Shown here: piece by piece, positions 48,751 through 64,000 of the stretch
How positions within the stretch are numbered: position 1 is the first letter of the stretch
How the letters are laid out: every line of letters begins with the position of its first letter
NCBI GenBank assembly: GCA_021397835.1
Contig: JAJFZO010000065.1
Span: 558,001-622,000 of the forward strand
Reading direction: 5' to 3'
DNA length: 64,000 nt
From: Moringa oleifera
Taxonomy: Eukaryota > Streptophyta > Magnoliopsida > Brassicales > Moringaceae
The notes under the pieces: generated by a model
Database searches by the model: none
Told to the model about the DNA's origin: nothing
The model's input: the letters and a program-made list of their open reading frames with translations, nothing else
Position numbers and translations under genes: made by a program

Positions 48751-51700
48751 AAAAAAAAAGATCTAGTATCATTTTGTGCAAATTGTAAATTGGTCCTGAG
48801 GTCTATCTCTATTGAGTGAAAAAGATGATAACTTCAATCCAAATGGATTGGCTTTGTTCGTTTTCTTCTTAACTCGTTTTCTCAAACTTGCTTTATGTGC
48901 AGGGATGTGGTTTCTGGCATCCAGCTGGAGCTTGCTATGCAAACATGGAGCAGGCCTTTTTCATCAGACAGTGGTGTGATTTTGTCTTGTATATAGCGTC
49001 AATATTCCTCATTTATATATATGTGTAATCATAGCCATGTCCTTAATTTGTGAAAATACAAACTCTTAGTTTTTCTCAAGGAAGTTAATGACTATTTATT
49101 TCAAATTTTACCTGTCTCACCTATTTAATGGCAGTAGTAGAGCTCAGGCTGCTAAATTGTTCCTTAAATAATTTCATACTTAGAAATTATTGGCTGGGAA
49201 TGGGGTAGCATGTGACTGGAATAAGGTTTGCCACATTAATCCTGTAAATGAGGCAATGAATTTATAAATACTGTGTTTATTCCAAAATTATTGGAATAAG
49301 TATATATAGAAATCCTGTTTGATTTGTACATTTCACCAAAGATTTGAGTTCTTTATGAATCTATATTCATCAGAGCAATGTCCTTAAAGGATTTCGATAT
49401 CTAATAGGGGTGTCTTCATTCAAATGCGATATTTGATGTGGTTGGAAATCTAAAATGGAGCAGTAGATTACCTATTTACAACCTTGTCTTCTAATGTTTC
49501 CAGTAGTAGAAGTTAGAATGTTAATTATGTAGTTATTCTTTGTTAGCGCACGAACTAACATTCCTGTGATGTACTGAATAGGATACAATGGCTGGTTTAA
49601 ATGTCACCTGTATAGCAAACTGATAAAGTTTAAAAATGACCTCGCATGCAATTTCATATTGTAGTTACAACTGAATTCCTGGCTTTTTTTTTTTTTTTAT
49701 AAACTTATCTTTGTTTGTGTGATGAAGAGGATTTGGTTGATGCTGTTGTCCCTTTTATGGGTGAATCCATCAGTGATGGCACTTTGGCGAAATTCTTGAA
49801 AAGTAAGCTTGCTTAGTTTTCCACTTCTGTCGTGCCATTCTCAATTTACGATTGTAAGCATTGATTGTTTGCATGCAATATTTTGAAAGCAGATCTGGGT
49901 GATAGGGTAAAAGCTGATGAACCAATTGCTCAAATTGAGACGGATAAGGTGGCTGTCCCTCCCTCTCCTACACTCTTCTCCCTTTCTTTCCTTACCTTCA
50001 TGCTGATCAGAAGTTATGTGTATATCTTCAATAATTGTGATGTTAATATCACTGTCAGGTGACAATCGATGTTTGTAGTCCCCATGAAGGTGTGATCCAG
50101 GAGGTAATCCATGAGAACTTTAGGAATAGTTTTCTTTTACTTTTCTAAATTGTTTCTAATTCTACTTTTGTTCTTATCCTCTCTCCCTCTTCTTGTTTTT
50201 GTTGTTGTTGGCACTGTTGTTGATGATGGTTGCTTTTGGGGTACATGGAAGTGTGACAGGGAGGGGATTGGATTGTTTTTAGGATTGTTAATGTTGGCTT
50301 CTGTGCTTAATTATTCATAGTTTGTAGCCAAAGAAGGGGATACTGTGGAACCAGGTGTTAAGGTTGCTGTCATTTCAAAGTCTGGTGAAGGTGTAGCTCC
50401 AGTTGCCCCTTCTGAGAAGGTGTCAGAGAAAGCTGCTACTGATCCATCTCCTCCTGCTGAAAAGATAACTGAGGATAAACCCAAGGCTAAAGTTGAAACT
50501 GCTTCTGCTGTGGAGAAGGCCAAAATAGCCCCTCCACCACCTCCTAAACGCTCTGCTCTCGAACCTCAACTTCCTCCTAAGGAAAGGGAAAGACGGGTAA
50601 TTCTTTTTAGCATATACAATAATAGTGTTCTTAAAATCTATTTTCTTGGGTAAAAAAATGACGTGTCTTGGGGATGAGAGTTGATGTCCAGCATCAAAAT
50701 CAATTATAGGTTCCAATGACAAGGCTCCGGAAGCGGGTTGCGACACGATTGAAAGATTCTCAAAACACATTCGCATTACTGACAACATTCAATGAAGTTG
50801 ATATGTGAGTTCAATATCTTTTTAATATGACTGGAATCTGTGTCAATTTGCACCTATTTTATGGTATCTTTGTTTTGGTTCAGTGAACCTTAAGGTCCCA
50901 TTAATAACTCATCACTGTTCTTTAGGTCTTTTGCTTGTGACTTTTGTTGATCCTGCAATTATGTTCTCTTACCAATTCGCTGCTTGTTGTAGGACTAATT
51001 TGATGAAGCTTCGATGTGATTACAAGGATGCTTTCTTTGAAAAGCATGGAGTCAAATTGGGATTTATGTCAGGATTTGTTAAAGTAGGTGATACTTGTAG
51101 TTGTTGTATTGCTTTCATGGAAATTACATGGACAAAGATTTATGGATGACTTTTGCACTATTTCTGATTTTTATCCTCATTTTCCAGGCTGCTGTTAGTG
51201 CACTGCAGAATCAACCAGTTATAAATGCAGTCATCGATGGGGATGACATTATATATAGAGATTATGTTGATATTAGCATTGCTGTTGGTACTTCAAAGGT
51301 TTGTTTTAACCTCTCATATGTGCTACTTGATATATTTTGTTCATCAACTTTTGGAGCAGATGCTACTCCAGAAGTTTCTCCTTTTAAATGGTTGCCTTTC
51401 TTACAGTTACACTATTATTCTCTTCGCATTAGATAGCACGCTTTTGAATGCTAATCAGTTGGGCTTGTCTTAAGAACCTATTATTTGGCGATTGCAAATT
51501 ATTCCTGTGATTATAGATTTTTGGAATCCATTCTAATATTGCACCAATAAAATGAAATATTGATAATGCTTTGCTAAAATGATTCCGATCTCTCCCTCAA
51601 CCCCCCCCCCCCCAAAGTTTCTCTACCGAATATGTTGCTTTGATTTATGGGACATATTTTTCATATTCCTATAATTATTTTCTAGTTACCCTGAAAATTT

Positions 51701-52852
51701 GATTGCACTTTCACTGCCTATGTGCATGAAGTTCTCTCTGACAATGACAATGCGCTGTTAATCTTTGAGTGCTGGTGCTGGCATGGGTTGACCCAACTTG
51801 TGCCTATCTTGCTCACAGCTTGTCTGGACCTCTAGTAGCATTGTGGATCCCCTGCTTAATAGCCATGAACTTGGTTGGAGGCAGGATGAACTTGAATAGT
51901 GTGTACCTTTTGGAAGTTTCAATACACTACCTTAATGTTTTAACAAGTGGACAAGTAAATTAATAGATGGTAAATTGAGACAGTTTGAGAATTTAAACTA
52001 GAAGTATTCTAGGATTCCTGCAAGAACATCACTTTTCATGTCCCTTAAGATTGTATGTATAGGTTGCTGTTGAAGTGTCTGACTATTAACTATTCCTCAT
52101 TTGTATTTCACATCTGACCAGCTGTTGTAATGGTTGTCTTCCTGATGATTTGCCTTCATTGCTCTATCTATTACTTTAATGTTGATATATAGCATATCCC
52201 AGCAAGGGCTAGGGCGAAGTTCTTCATCTAATTATACTGGACCAGGATTGGTGGATATTTTAATGGAACTCGGCCCTTTTTTTCTTTTTCCCTCTTTTGC
52301 CTCCAGGGCCTTGTTGTTCCAGTTATCCGGAATGCTGACAAAATGAATTTTGCTGAGATAGAGAAGGAGATCAACACCCTTGCAAAGAGGGCAAATGATG
52401 GATCCATATCAATTGATGAGATGGCTGGAGGTTCATTTACAATATCTAATGGTGGTGTTTATGGAAGTCTGTTGAGTACCCCCATCATCAACCCTCCTCA
52501 GGTTTGGCACCTCACTCAAGAGTATAAGTTGAAACTGGACCGTTTTATAGTGAATTTGCTCTTGGGCTGCCAGTGCATGTTGCTTGCCTAGTTAAGAGAG
52601 ATGTTTTCTTAAATGGAGAGATTCTCACACAGATCTATCTTTTTCCCCCCCTTTTTGCAGTCTGCTATCTTGGGTATGCATTCAATAGTGAACCGTCCAA
52701 TGGTTGTTGGAGGCAACATAGTTCCCAGGCCAATGATGTACATTGCCCTAACATATGATCATAGGCTGATTGATGGAAGAGAGGCAGTTTTCTTCTTGAG
52801 GCGAATTAAGGATGTTGTGGAGGATCCTCGTAGGCTGCTGCTTGATATATGA
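47380..52852 (+). CDS. E2-OGDH: Dihydrolipoyllysine succinyltransferase (E2) of 2-oxoglutarate dehydrogenase, mitochondrial
   Basis: 14 coding exons: 47380-47433, 47579-47653, 47964-48024, 48114-48141, 48903-48973, 49728-49802, 49893-49948, 50059-50103, 50321-50596, 50710-50804, 50993-51083, 51188-51298, 52307-52501 and 52661-52852 (1425 nt, 474 residues). This E2 core transfers the succinyl group from lipoamide to CoA in the TCA cycle. The first ~95 residues are an Arg/Ser-rich mitochondrial presequence starting [14 protein letters not shown]. The lipoyl domain ([14 protein letters not shown]...QIETDK) has its lipoylated Lys140 as the last codon of exon 7. A Pro/Ala/Lys linker (APPPPPKRS) follows. 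The catalytic domain runs from [19 protein letters not shown] to the end, with H445 and D449 in DHRLIDG. No E1/E3-binding domain is seen between linker and core, as in other OGDH E2s. Introns contain C24-A19 and C13 runs. Exons 3-5 lie in the least conserved part and are the least certain. Confidence 0.95.
48717..48759 (+). repeat. C24 followed directly by A19 in OGDH-E2 intron 4
   Basis: Two abutting homopolymers: 24 C (48717-48740) and 19 A (48741-48759), about 140 nt before exon 5. Lengths should be treated as approximate. Confidence 0.9.
51601..51613 (+). repeat. C13 run in OGDH-E2 intron 12
   Basis: Thirteen consecutive C on the sense strand, followed by AAAG, well away from both splice sites. 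Confidence 0.9.
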
Positions 52853-53299
52853 TGAGCTGCTGTCCTGATTTTGTGGTTTGACAGGGCATGAGCAGACTTT
52901 TGATGTTTCTGAAGAAGAAATAAATGTTTTGAAGAAGTTTTGGTTTCAATTGTTGTTTCACCCGGTAATGGGTTTACAATTGCAGCTGGCCATGGCTGAT
53001 TTTGATACTGAGAGGCAGAATGCAAACTTTATAAGGATGGTTTTATTATTTTGGCGCCAACTGATTTCATGTAAGCATTCATTGCCCATAAAATTTATCT
53101 TGTGGATATCCGTTGTCATACCGATATTAAGGTTTTCTTTGGTTAACTTGGTTGCAAAAGCCAAATATATCAATTGTTGGGTTTTTGCAATGTTTGGCTA
53201 AGTCCTAATAAATGCTTGAGATTTCAATTTTACTAGTAATGAGACAGAGTAAAATCATTAAATAGAAATATTTATTCTAGGTGTCCGAGGCAGTGTGTG

Positions 53300-53306
53300 T
53301 ATAAAA
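53300..53306 (+). promoter_or_regulatory. Probable TATA box of the BAP31-like transcript
   Basis: TATAAAA in GTGTGTATAAAACAG, about 28 bp before the first ATG (53334) and 620 bp before the BAP31-like ATG. Confidence 0.5.
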
Positions 53307-53333
53307 CAGTGAAAGAAAGGGCAGCCGTCAGAA

Positions 53334-53504
53334 ATGGAGAAGGCAAATACTACACCCTCTATTGAGGGAGCTTTAAAGAGGAAGCAAATGGCTTCGGGGG
53401 CAGCCTTCATTGCGGCCGATCCCAACCCACTGCCTCGCTATTTTGCCCACTCTAATGTTGGCCTGTTGGAGGCCTGTTGTCAAGGAAGGCTGGCCTGTTC
53501 ATGA
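53334..53504 (+). CDS. Small upstream ORF of 56 codons in the BAP31-like leader
   Basis: It starts at the first ATG after the TATA box (GAAATGGAG, a fair initiation context) and reads MEKANTTPSIEGALKRKQ, then MASGAAFIAADPNPLPRYF, ending in CCQGRLACS and TGA. Composition is GC-richer and more coding-like than the flanks. It may be a regulatory uORF, a small independent protein, or a 5' exon whose link to the main frame I could not find. No homologue is recognised. Confidence 0.35.
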   Translation: MEKANTTPSIEGALKRKQMASGAAFIAADPNPLPRYFAHSNVGLLEACCQGRLACS

Positions 53505-53921
53505 CCTGGTGTCAAAGCAAGCTGTTTTGCTTTATTGAAACAAGATGTCCTTCTGCTTCACTGAATGCATGAAAAGGAGCCTTAGCTTTGGCTTTCAGGC
53601 CCGTGGTATTGGGATAGGCAAACGGCCAATGCTATGATCTCCTACAGGCAGGTCCTGCTTCTCATGCTTTATCACAAAGCGATATTGCTTGCACTCTTGC
53701 AGATTCCTCATGGAAAATGTTAAATCTCCCGTTGTCATGGAAAGTATAGATCCTTTTATTGAAATCTTAGTTTTGATAAGCAGTCGAAGTTTAGAAGCAG
53801 ATACCAAAATGTAACATCAAGCATATTTATCCTTCCTGTGTAGTTTTCTCCATCTTTCACCCCATAAGTTAACAGCCATCTCTCCTAAGGCATTTCAAAA
53901 TCTGATAGCCTTTTTGCAGAG

Positions 53922-54689
53922 ATGATTCAGCTTCTGTTACCCCTTGTAATTTTCGAAATGGCTGTCGTTCTGGCCCTTCTGTTTGCAACCCCAGTAAGGA
54001 AGATAGTGATCATGGGTTTAGACCTGCTGAAGCAAAGTAGAGGTCCTTTGATTGCCAAGACTGTTGCAGGAACAATACTTGTTGTTTTCAGCTCCACCTT
54101 ATTCAGTGCAATGGATATGCGGAGGCGGGCACTGGAAGGAGGCATGGTTAATCCAACCGATGACGTTCTCATGGCACATCGTCTCTTAGAGGCATCTCTC
54201 ATGGGTACTAACTCATCCTGACAACTGTGAAATAGTTCTCCTACCTTCTCTGAACTTTTGATTTGTTTTTGAGTTTCACCCACAGATATTTGTCCTGCCC
54301 TTTCTTCATATACATCTCAACATGTCGAGTTTTTGAGAGTTAAGTATGACCTGTAGAACACTGAAGTGCATACAGGCTGAATGAAGCATTTTTTAGCTGG
54401 AATTTGTCATTTTCACTTTGAGTTTAGCTAGAAAGCCTGGCAGTTCCACTGGAGAGACTTGGTGATTCTGCTTTTGGGTCGTGATTATTTCATTCTTTTA
54501 GTACTAGAGTTTCTATTCATAGCTGAGGGTTACTTTGCAGGGTTTGTACTATTCCTTGCCATGATTACGGACAGATTACACTCCTACATCAGAGAGCTTC
54601 ATATAGCAAGGAGTAAACTGGAAGTAGCAAACCAGGATTACCATGAGAGGAAAAGCAAGGCAGAGAAGAGATCAAAGACCCAAGAGTAA
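53922..54689 (+). CDS. Short BAP31-like endoplasmic reticulum membrane protein
   Basis: Two exons: 53922-54204 and 54541-54689 (432 nt, 143 residues). Three hydrophobic segments lie at about residues 4-22, 45-63 and 94-109. Between them are the family pieces FATPVRKIVIMGLD, GPLIAKTVAGTIL, NPTDDVLMAHRLLEASLMGF and RLHSYIREL. A charged helix (SKLEVANQDYHERKSKAEK) ends in SKTQE and not in a di-lysine ER retrieval signal. BAP31 proteins are ER export and quality-control factors; this short form lacks the long cytosolic coiled coil of animal BAP31 and longer plant paralogues. It matches At3g20450 by recalled synteny. Confidence 0.88.
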
Positions 54690-55719
54690 AACAACTGAAA
54701 TTATGAATTCTCCAGAGAAGCTGAAGGACATTATGATCCAACACAGTACTTCCCTAATAGAGCTTGATCAGATAATGTGAGATGTATTAGGATTTACTGT
54801 TGGAAGTTAATTGAACTAATGTGCTCATCAAATTTTATATTGGGATTTACTATTGGAAGTTAATTGAACTAATGTGCTCAACAAATTTAATGAGTTTCCA
54901 ATGTCTTCTATGCACTTGTCCTGTTTGTGTAAGATCTAAGACATGAGTGCATCACAAGGAAGGACAATTAAAATGCCAACATCCCGTTGACCTGCTAAAT
55001 TACTAAACAGGTAATATAGAACCAGAAGGAATTGCCATTGAAACCCCCACAAGTTGAATATATATTAGATGAATGTGTATTCCTAAAGCAAGTTGGAAAT
55101 TTATCAAGTCAATGGGCATTCCTAAGTATAAATTAGCATCCGTACAAGGATTTTAACCAGATGTTTCCAATGTGAACACGTAAAGAGTTAGCAGTTTCAG
55201 ATTAAATTTTTCTGAGTCAATTTTAATAAGGAACATAGAGGGGTCAATGTGTTCCCATCTGTTTGGTGGATAACAAATTTGTTTTCATTTTCCTAGCTTA
55301 CCAAACTCGCTGGAAAATGCCTTTTTACAGGCAGAAAACGATTCTTCTTAGCTCGAAGAGCTAACACCGGTCTTGTTGTTCCAAATCATCTACCAATTGG
55401 AGGAATGGGAGAACTTGAAGGTTTGGAGGTTGAATAAGCTGACCCACCTACTCACCAACTTGAGTCTTCACTGTTCACATAGGAAGTTCCATTGCGATAG
55501 AGTGACTGACCCATTAAAACCACATTAATTGACTTTCTCTCAAACATCAACCTACCATAACAAGGAAGGGAAGCCAAATTTAACTCAAACCCGTAAGTTT
55601 TCTCTATTCACACAGAAGAAACAGAGATTGACCCGTTAGGTGACTTCGTCAAAGTGGTAGACTTCACACCAATGCAGAAACTCGTTGTGTCGCCGGCCAG
55701 CTCTGCTTCGCCGGAAAGA
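54690..55719. other. Tail-to-tail spacer between the BAP31-like gene and the MAPKKK
   Basis: It contains both 3' UTRs and the 53-bp duplication. No coding frame or RNA gene was seen. Confidence 0.6.
54790..54895 (+). repeat. 53-bp tandem duplication downstream of the BAP31-like gene
   Basis: GGATTTACT(G/A)TTGGAAGTTAATTGAACTAATGTGCTCA is found at 54790 and again at 54843, with a diverged AT-rich end to each unit. Confidence 0.92.
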
Positions 55720-57120
55720 TTAAGCATTTCCGGTCATGTGATGGAAATTAAGCATGCCCAGAAAAGTAAAATGGAACAACTTTCCGTTGATTGAATCGGA
55801 AAATTGGGATAGAAGAGAAGCAGAATTTTTATTGTCTGTATTAAAATTGATGGTTTTTGCCGCAGAACTGTCAACAACACTTTCATAAGACAACAAATAG
55901 CCTCTGCTGGCACTCATACTATGAAAATTACTGTTGTTTTCTACAGAATATTCCAAGAACATATCTTGTTCATTAAAAATAAGATTTTGAAGCTGTTCAT
56001 CAGATGAATCCATGACGGTTCCACTTGCCACTGATGATGGCTCATCGGACAGGGTCTCATCATCCTCCTCCTCACCGTAACATGCCTTGATGTGACGATT
56101 GCCATTGCTCCTTACTGTAACCCAATCATCATCACTAGTCCAATTGGGTAGGCTTGAAAGAGCTGAGGATGAACTTCCGATCAAGTTCTTGATCATCTCA
56201 GCCGGAGATTTTGAAGAGCAGCCTTTTTCTGTTAGGTTCAACGGAGTTCCCATAATTTCCATGGAATCCCAGAAGCCTTGATCCAACACAGTACATGGAG
56301 AACTCATCTTCACTTCCTTCAAATGTGGCTCTGTCTCATCAAGAAATGGGTGTTCAAGTAGCCCTTTAGCTGTCCATCGCTCTTTAGGATCTCTCTTCAA
56401 GCACTTGCTTAAGAAATCCTTAGCTTTCTCTGATAACCAGCTCGGAATCTCTGGCAAATCAGCTGAGAATCCAATCCGGTAGAGAGCTGATACCGGGTCT
56501 TGTAGCTCCGCCCAAGAGTTAGTCCCAGTTGCCATCTCAATGACTGTGCAACCAACAGCCCATACATCAGCCGCGAACCCCTGCTCTTCTCCTCGGGCCA
56601 CTTCAGGTGCCATGAACGCCGGTGTGCCGGAAAATGCAGACGTCGCACCACCTTTGTTTCCACAAACTTCGGGCACCAATTTAGCACAACCAAGATCAGT
56701 AATTTTAGCTCCATCTTCACCTATCAACACATTCTGGCTCTTGATGTCACAATGAGCCAACCTATTCATATGAAGATAGTTCAAACCCTGCAGGATTTGC
56801 CGCGTGTATGTTCTGATCACAGCCTCCTCTAATCTTCCTCCGTTGTTCTTAATAGCATCAGAAAGCGTGCCGCCGGCGACGTACTCCATGCAAAGATTGT
56901 ACACAGGCTTATTGTTTTCATCAGTAACATTAAACCCAACGTACTTAACTAAACGAGGACAGCTCAGTTTGGACAAGAAAGATTGCTCTCTCTGCAAGAA
57001 CACAGAACAAGAAAGCTCAGCCGACTTGACCGCAAGAAACTCGCCTGAGGGAACCGCCGTGGCAAGCGAGACGATGGCAGTGGAGCCACGGCCTATGGTG
57101 GGTCCTCTAATCCACTCCAT
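55720..57120 (-). CDS. MAPKKK15: MAP kinase kinase kinase, MAPKKK15-18 clade (intronless)
   Basis: One exon encodes 466 residues; intronless structure is typical of this clade. The kinase domain fills residues 3 to about 263: Gly loop IGRGSTAIV, catalytic Lys32 in AVKSAE, HCDIKSQNV with D125, DLG (142-144) in place of DFG, activation segment GTPAFMAPEVARG and DVWAVGCTVIEMATG. The WAVGCTVIEM and HCDIK forms are those of plant MEKK-like kinases. The remaining ~200 residues are acidic and Ser-rich with no further domain. Family members phosphorylate MAPKKs; MAPKKK17/18 are ABA-induced in Arabidopsis, and four CACGTG boxes upstream suggest similar control here. The 15/16 assignment is from recalled synteny (At5g55090 near the OGDH-E2 gene), not from a tree. 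Confidence 0.93.
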   Translation of the reverse strand: MEWIRGPTIGRGSTAIVSLATAVPSGEFLAVKSAELSCSVFLQREQSFLSKLSCPRLVKYVGFNVTDENNKPVYNLCMEYVAGGTLSDAIKNNGGRLEEAVIRTYTRQILQGLNYLHMNRLAHCDIKSQNVLIGEDGAKITDLGCAKLVPEVCGNKGGATSAFSGTPAFMAPEVARGEEQGFAADVWAVGCTVIEMATGTNSWAELQDPVSALYRIGFSADLPEIPSWLSEKAKDFLSKCLKRDPKERWTAKGLLEHPFLDETEPHLKEVKMSSPCTVLDQGFWDSMEIMGTPLNLTEKGCSSKSPAEMIKNLIGSSSSALSSLPNWTSDDDWVTVRSNGNRHIKACYGEEEDDETLSDEPSSVASGTVMDSSDEQLQNLIFNEQDMFLEYSVENNSNFHSMSASRGYLLSYESVVDSSAAKTINFNTDNKNSASLLSQFSDSINGKLFHFTFLGMLNFHHMTGNA

Positions 57121-57210
57121 TAGAGAAACACAAGAAGGAAACCCAAAAGATTCGGAGAAAGGGTAGACAGGATTCTCTGAAATGTCATGCCGTCAGCTCC
57201 TCTCTCTCCA

Positions 57211-57216
57211 TATATA
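57211..57216 (-). promoter_or_regulatory. TATA box of the MAPKKK
   Basis: CTCTATATATGG on the minus strand, about 91 bp upstream of the ATG. Confidence 0.65.
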
Positions 57217-57361
57217 GAGAGCGAAGACCTTCTCCCGTTGGTTTCGGTGTCTTGATGCAAAGTCTTATGTAACAAAGATAGATTCAATTTAATATGTCTC
57301 TTTCCTTTACTTGGTTCCTTCTCTATCTAAATTCGGAGGGCCGGTGAGTTAGAGGGAATCC

Positions 57362-57471
57362 CACGTGGCAAGACGAGAGAGGCCAATAGCATTAACAGCT
57401 TTCGCCGCCTCTGGGCGGCGGTTACTTCGTCTGTAGATAACGCCACCCACGTGACGCCACGTGAGCACGTG
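57362..57471 (-). promoter_or_regulatory. Group of four CACGTG G-box/ABRE elements upstream of the MAPKKK
   Basis: Perfect CACGTG palindromes lie at 57362-57367, 57448-57453, 57458-57463 and 57466-57471, the last three within 24 bp. They are 146-260 bp upstream of the TATA box. ACGTG cores in multiple close copies are the usual context for bZIP (ABF/ABI5) control by ABA. Confidence 0.7.
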
Positions 57472-58287
57472 CCAAGACAGCGGAACTAACGGAGGAATCA
57501 TCACGAGTCTCATCCAACGTTATAGAAGTGGTTTTGCGGCTGAAAAGTGAGCCGCTTGACTTCGTCGGCAAGTTCACCCTATAAACACGTAAAGACCCAG
57601 AAATTATTATAAAACGTATGATAACATGCATGAATCTCTGTATCGTTTTTGTAAGTTTTGGTCTCTGTACAACTTGGAAATTCTTTAGATAATGTACGTC
57701 AATGTTCACTGTTGAAGTAATCTTGGTGTGAGCACTGGAAGAAAACAATTCAGATTAGCTGGGGATTAAATCTTTTAATATTTTGGGTAAACGAGGAAAC
57801 TCTTAAACGTGAAATGGGAAGCTGCTTTTTCAGCAGCATTTCGTCGAATGGAAGCTGTACGAAGTCCCAAGAGCCGCAGGGATTTGCAATTTCGAGGAAG
57901 GAATCAAAGGCAGAGGAAAGAGCAACCAACCAACGCCATTTATAGAATATTGAATATAATAAGGGGAGAAGAAACTGTCTGTTTAAAGCTCAAAACAGAT
58001 GGGTTAAGTTGAAATGGGTTGGCGGCAATAAGATCAGAGATTGAGGCCTGTAAGAGTGAAGTTCAAGTAATGCCAATTATGAAAAAGGTGACTTTTCTTG
58101 CAGGGAATTGAGACAGTCTTAGCCTCACCTTTAGCTCTTTCGGTTGAGCCAGTGGGGTCCTTAATGGCTCCTGTGTATGTGGGTTGAGCTTGTCGGTGCC
58201 GCCGATATGCTTTGCTGTGGGCTAGCTGCAGATGAGGCAACTTTTAGTCAGGCCTTTTCCAGCTATCTAGCAGGTGAAACGCAGCAG

Positions 58288-58339
58288 GGGTTGCTATCTG
58301 AAATTGTTTCAGCTGAAATTGGGCAACAGATAGCAACCC
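58288..58339. repeat. Perfect 13-bp inverted repeat with palindromic loop
   Basis: GGGTTGCTATCTG (58288-58300) and its exact reverse complement (58327-58339) enclose 26 nt that contain the 12-bp palindrome TTTCAGCTGAAA (58307-58318). Confidence 0.85.
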
Positions 58340-59205
58340 ACCACTAATTGTCTTGCCTTTTCACATGTTTCGCTCCCTTACAACCATCTTCAGCAGGCAA
58401 CTTAAAGTTTCATTTTGCATTAATCATGGTGCAAATATGGAATGAAAAGGAAACCCTTTTGCAATTTTACATATCTGAAATTTCCAAAAGGCCTTGTTAC
58501 AATTGGCATGATAATACCCATTACGGTGACTTAAAGAGCAGAATACTTTTATGAGCCCGTATTAGACTTTCAAAAAGAAAAGGAAAATGAAATCATGAAT
58601 CTTTCTTCAATCAAGTGCCCGGTCATCACTGTTTAAGACATCCCAAAACATGTGATAGCATGACAATAAAGATTCATCTCAATTTTCTGTGAAAGTCGAC
58701 CAGGTATTCCCCATTTTCACCACCTAATATATCTTTTCCTGTTTACGGACCATTTTTCTTTCAACAGGGTACAACTGTCTTTCCAGTGTCCCCTTTTTTC
58801 TTGTTTTCTGCTGTCAATTCATCAATCACTTTGGCTATGTTTGCATAAGAGGCAACTATAAGCAGGATTAATTTTTATCCAATTTCATTTATGATGCAAA
58901 GATGATTGAGATAAACTTATGGTATATTCTCTTAGAGCAACTTGACCATCCAAAACAGAAGTACATAACCATACTAGAAATTTGCTTTAAGAGCATTAGA
59001 AGTCATTATATCATGTAGGCATACATATCATATCTCAGTGACACAGATCTGCAGAAATGTATTTTCAACTGAACTAAGTGCAAAGTAGGTACTAGCCTGA
59101 TAGCAAACCATACTTCATATTTACATGTAATTATCATTTGCCTTTCTCCAAAAAACATAGAGGCAGATAGAGGATAGCAGACAGGATCAGGTGATGTGAA
59201 TTCAG

Positions 59206-64000
<4,795 letters not shown>

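Larger units (their letters stand above)
52853..53921 (+). other. OGDH-E2 3' region and BAP31-like promoter/leader
   Basis: The first ~400 bp are the OGDH-E2 3' UTR (frames there are fortuitous). A TATA box at 53300 marks the next promoter, followed by a 56-codon ORF. A leader intron probably ends at 53919 (TTTTTGCAG|AG), 2 nt before the BAP31-like ATG; its donor could not be fixed. Confidence 0.55.
57121..59205. other. Intergenic region between the MAPKKK and the aspartic proteinase
   Basis: The first 500 bp are the MAPKKK promoter (TATA box and G-box group). The rest, up to the proteinase 3' UTR, holds a hairpin at 58288-58339 and short frames (57809-58012 and 58348-58554, +) that I do not recognise. 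Confidence 0.6.

Noticed and set aside
1812..49727. AAG (not CAG or TAG) 3' splice sites at several introns (bromodomain exon 7, LpxK exon 2, MSH5 exons 12, 13 and 21, Rab3GAP exons 2 and 11, OGDH-E2 exon 6)
   Set aside because: About eight of some 95 introns; AAG is a minor but normal plant acceptor and each case preserves phase and family sequence.

Overview
The window is nuclear DNA of a eudicot plant. Its genes are split by GT-AG introns, its spacers are very AT-rich, its products are plant-specific (plastid/mitochondrial LpxK, chloroplast APS reductase, phytepsin with a saposin-like insert, a MAPKKK15-18 type kinase, a glycine-rich wall protein), and it carries a plant cytosolic tRNA-Phe. 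The species cannot be named from the sequence. I see no transposase, reverse transcriptase, CRISPR array or operon.

Layout. 1-4564 (-): SWI/SNF-type bromodomain protein, C-terminus cut by the window edge. 8401-11813 (+): LpxK. 12552-15560 (+): APS reductase. 18641-20769 (+): GDSL esterase with an antisense tRNA-Phe in intron 2. 21620-32172 (-): MSH5, 34 coding exons. 34345-42565 (+): Rab3GAP catalytic-subunit-like protein. 45478-45999 (+): secreted glycine-rich protein. 47380-52852 (+): mitochondrial 2-oxoglutarate dehydrogenase E2. 53922-54689 (+): short BAP31-like ER protein. 55720-57120 (-): intronless MAPKKK. 59206-63063 (-): phytepsin-type aspartic proteinase with a frameshift in exon 9. 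Exon junctions were placed by eye from family alignment, splice sites and phase. For every complete spliced gene except the aspartic proteinase the exon lengths add up to an open frame.

The genes are mostly housekeeping or single-copy functions and do not form one pathway. What ties them together is ancestry. As I recall the Arabidopsis map, they match three separate neighbourhoods: At5g55040-55090 (bromodomain, GDSL, Rab3GAP, OGDH-E2, MAPKKK15), At3g20450-20480 (BAP31, GRP5, MSH5, LpxK) and At1g62180-62290 / At4g04460-04610 (APR, aspartic proteinase). The window looks like an unfractionated ancestral segment.

I did not find a new multi-gene system. The points most worth a second look are: APS reductase with its redox-domain CXXC changed to CXXF; a one-base deletion in the aspartic proteinase saposin-like insert; four CACGTG boxes in front of the MAPKKK; a run of 55 G in a bromodomain-gene intron; a coding-like remnant at 42.8-43.3 kb; and a 56-codon upstream ORF in front of the BAP31-like gene.
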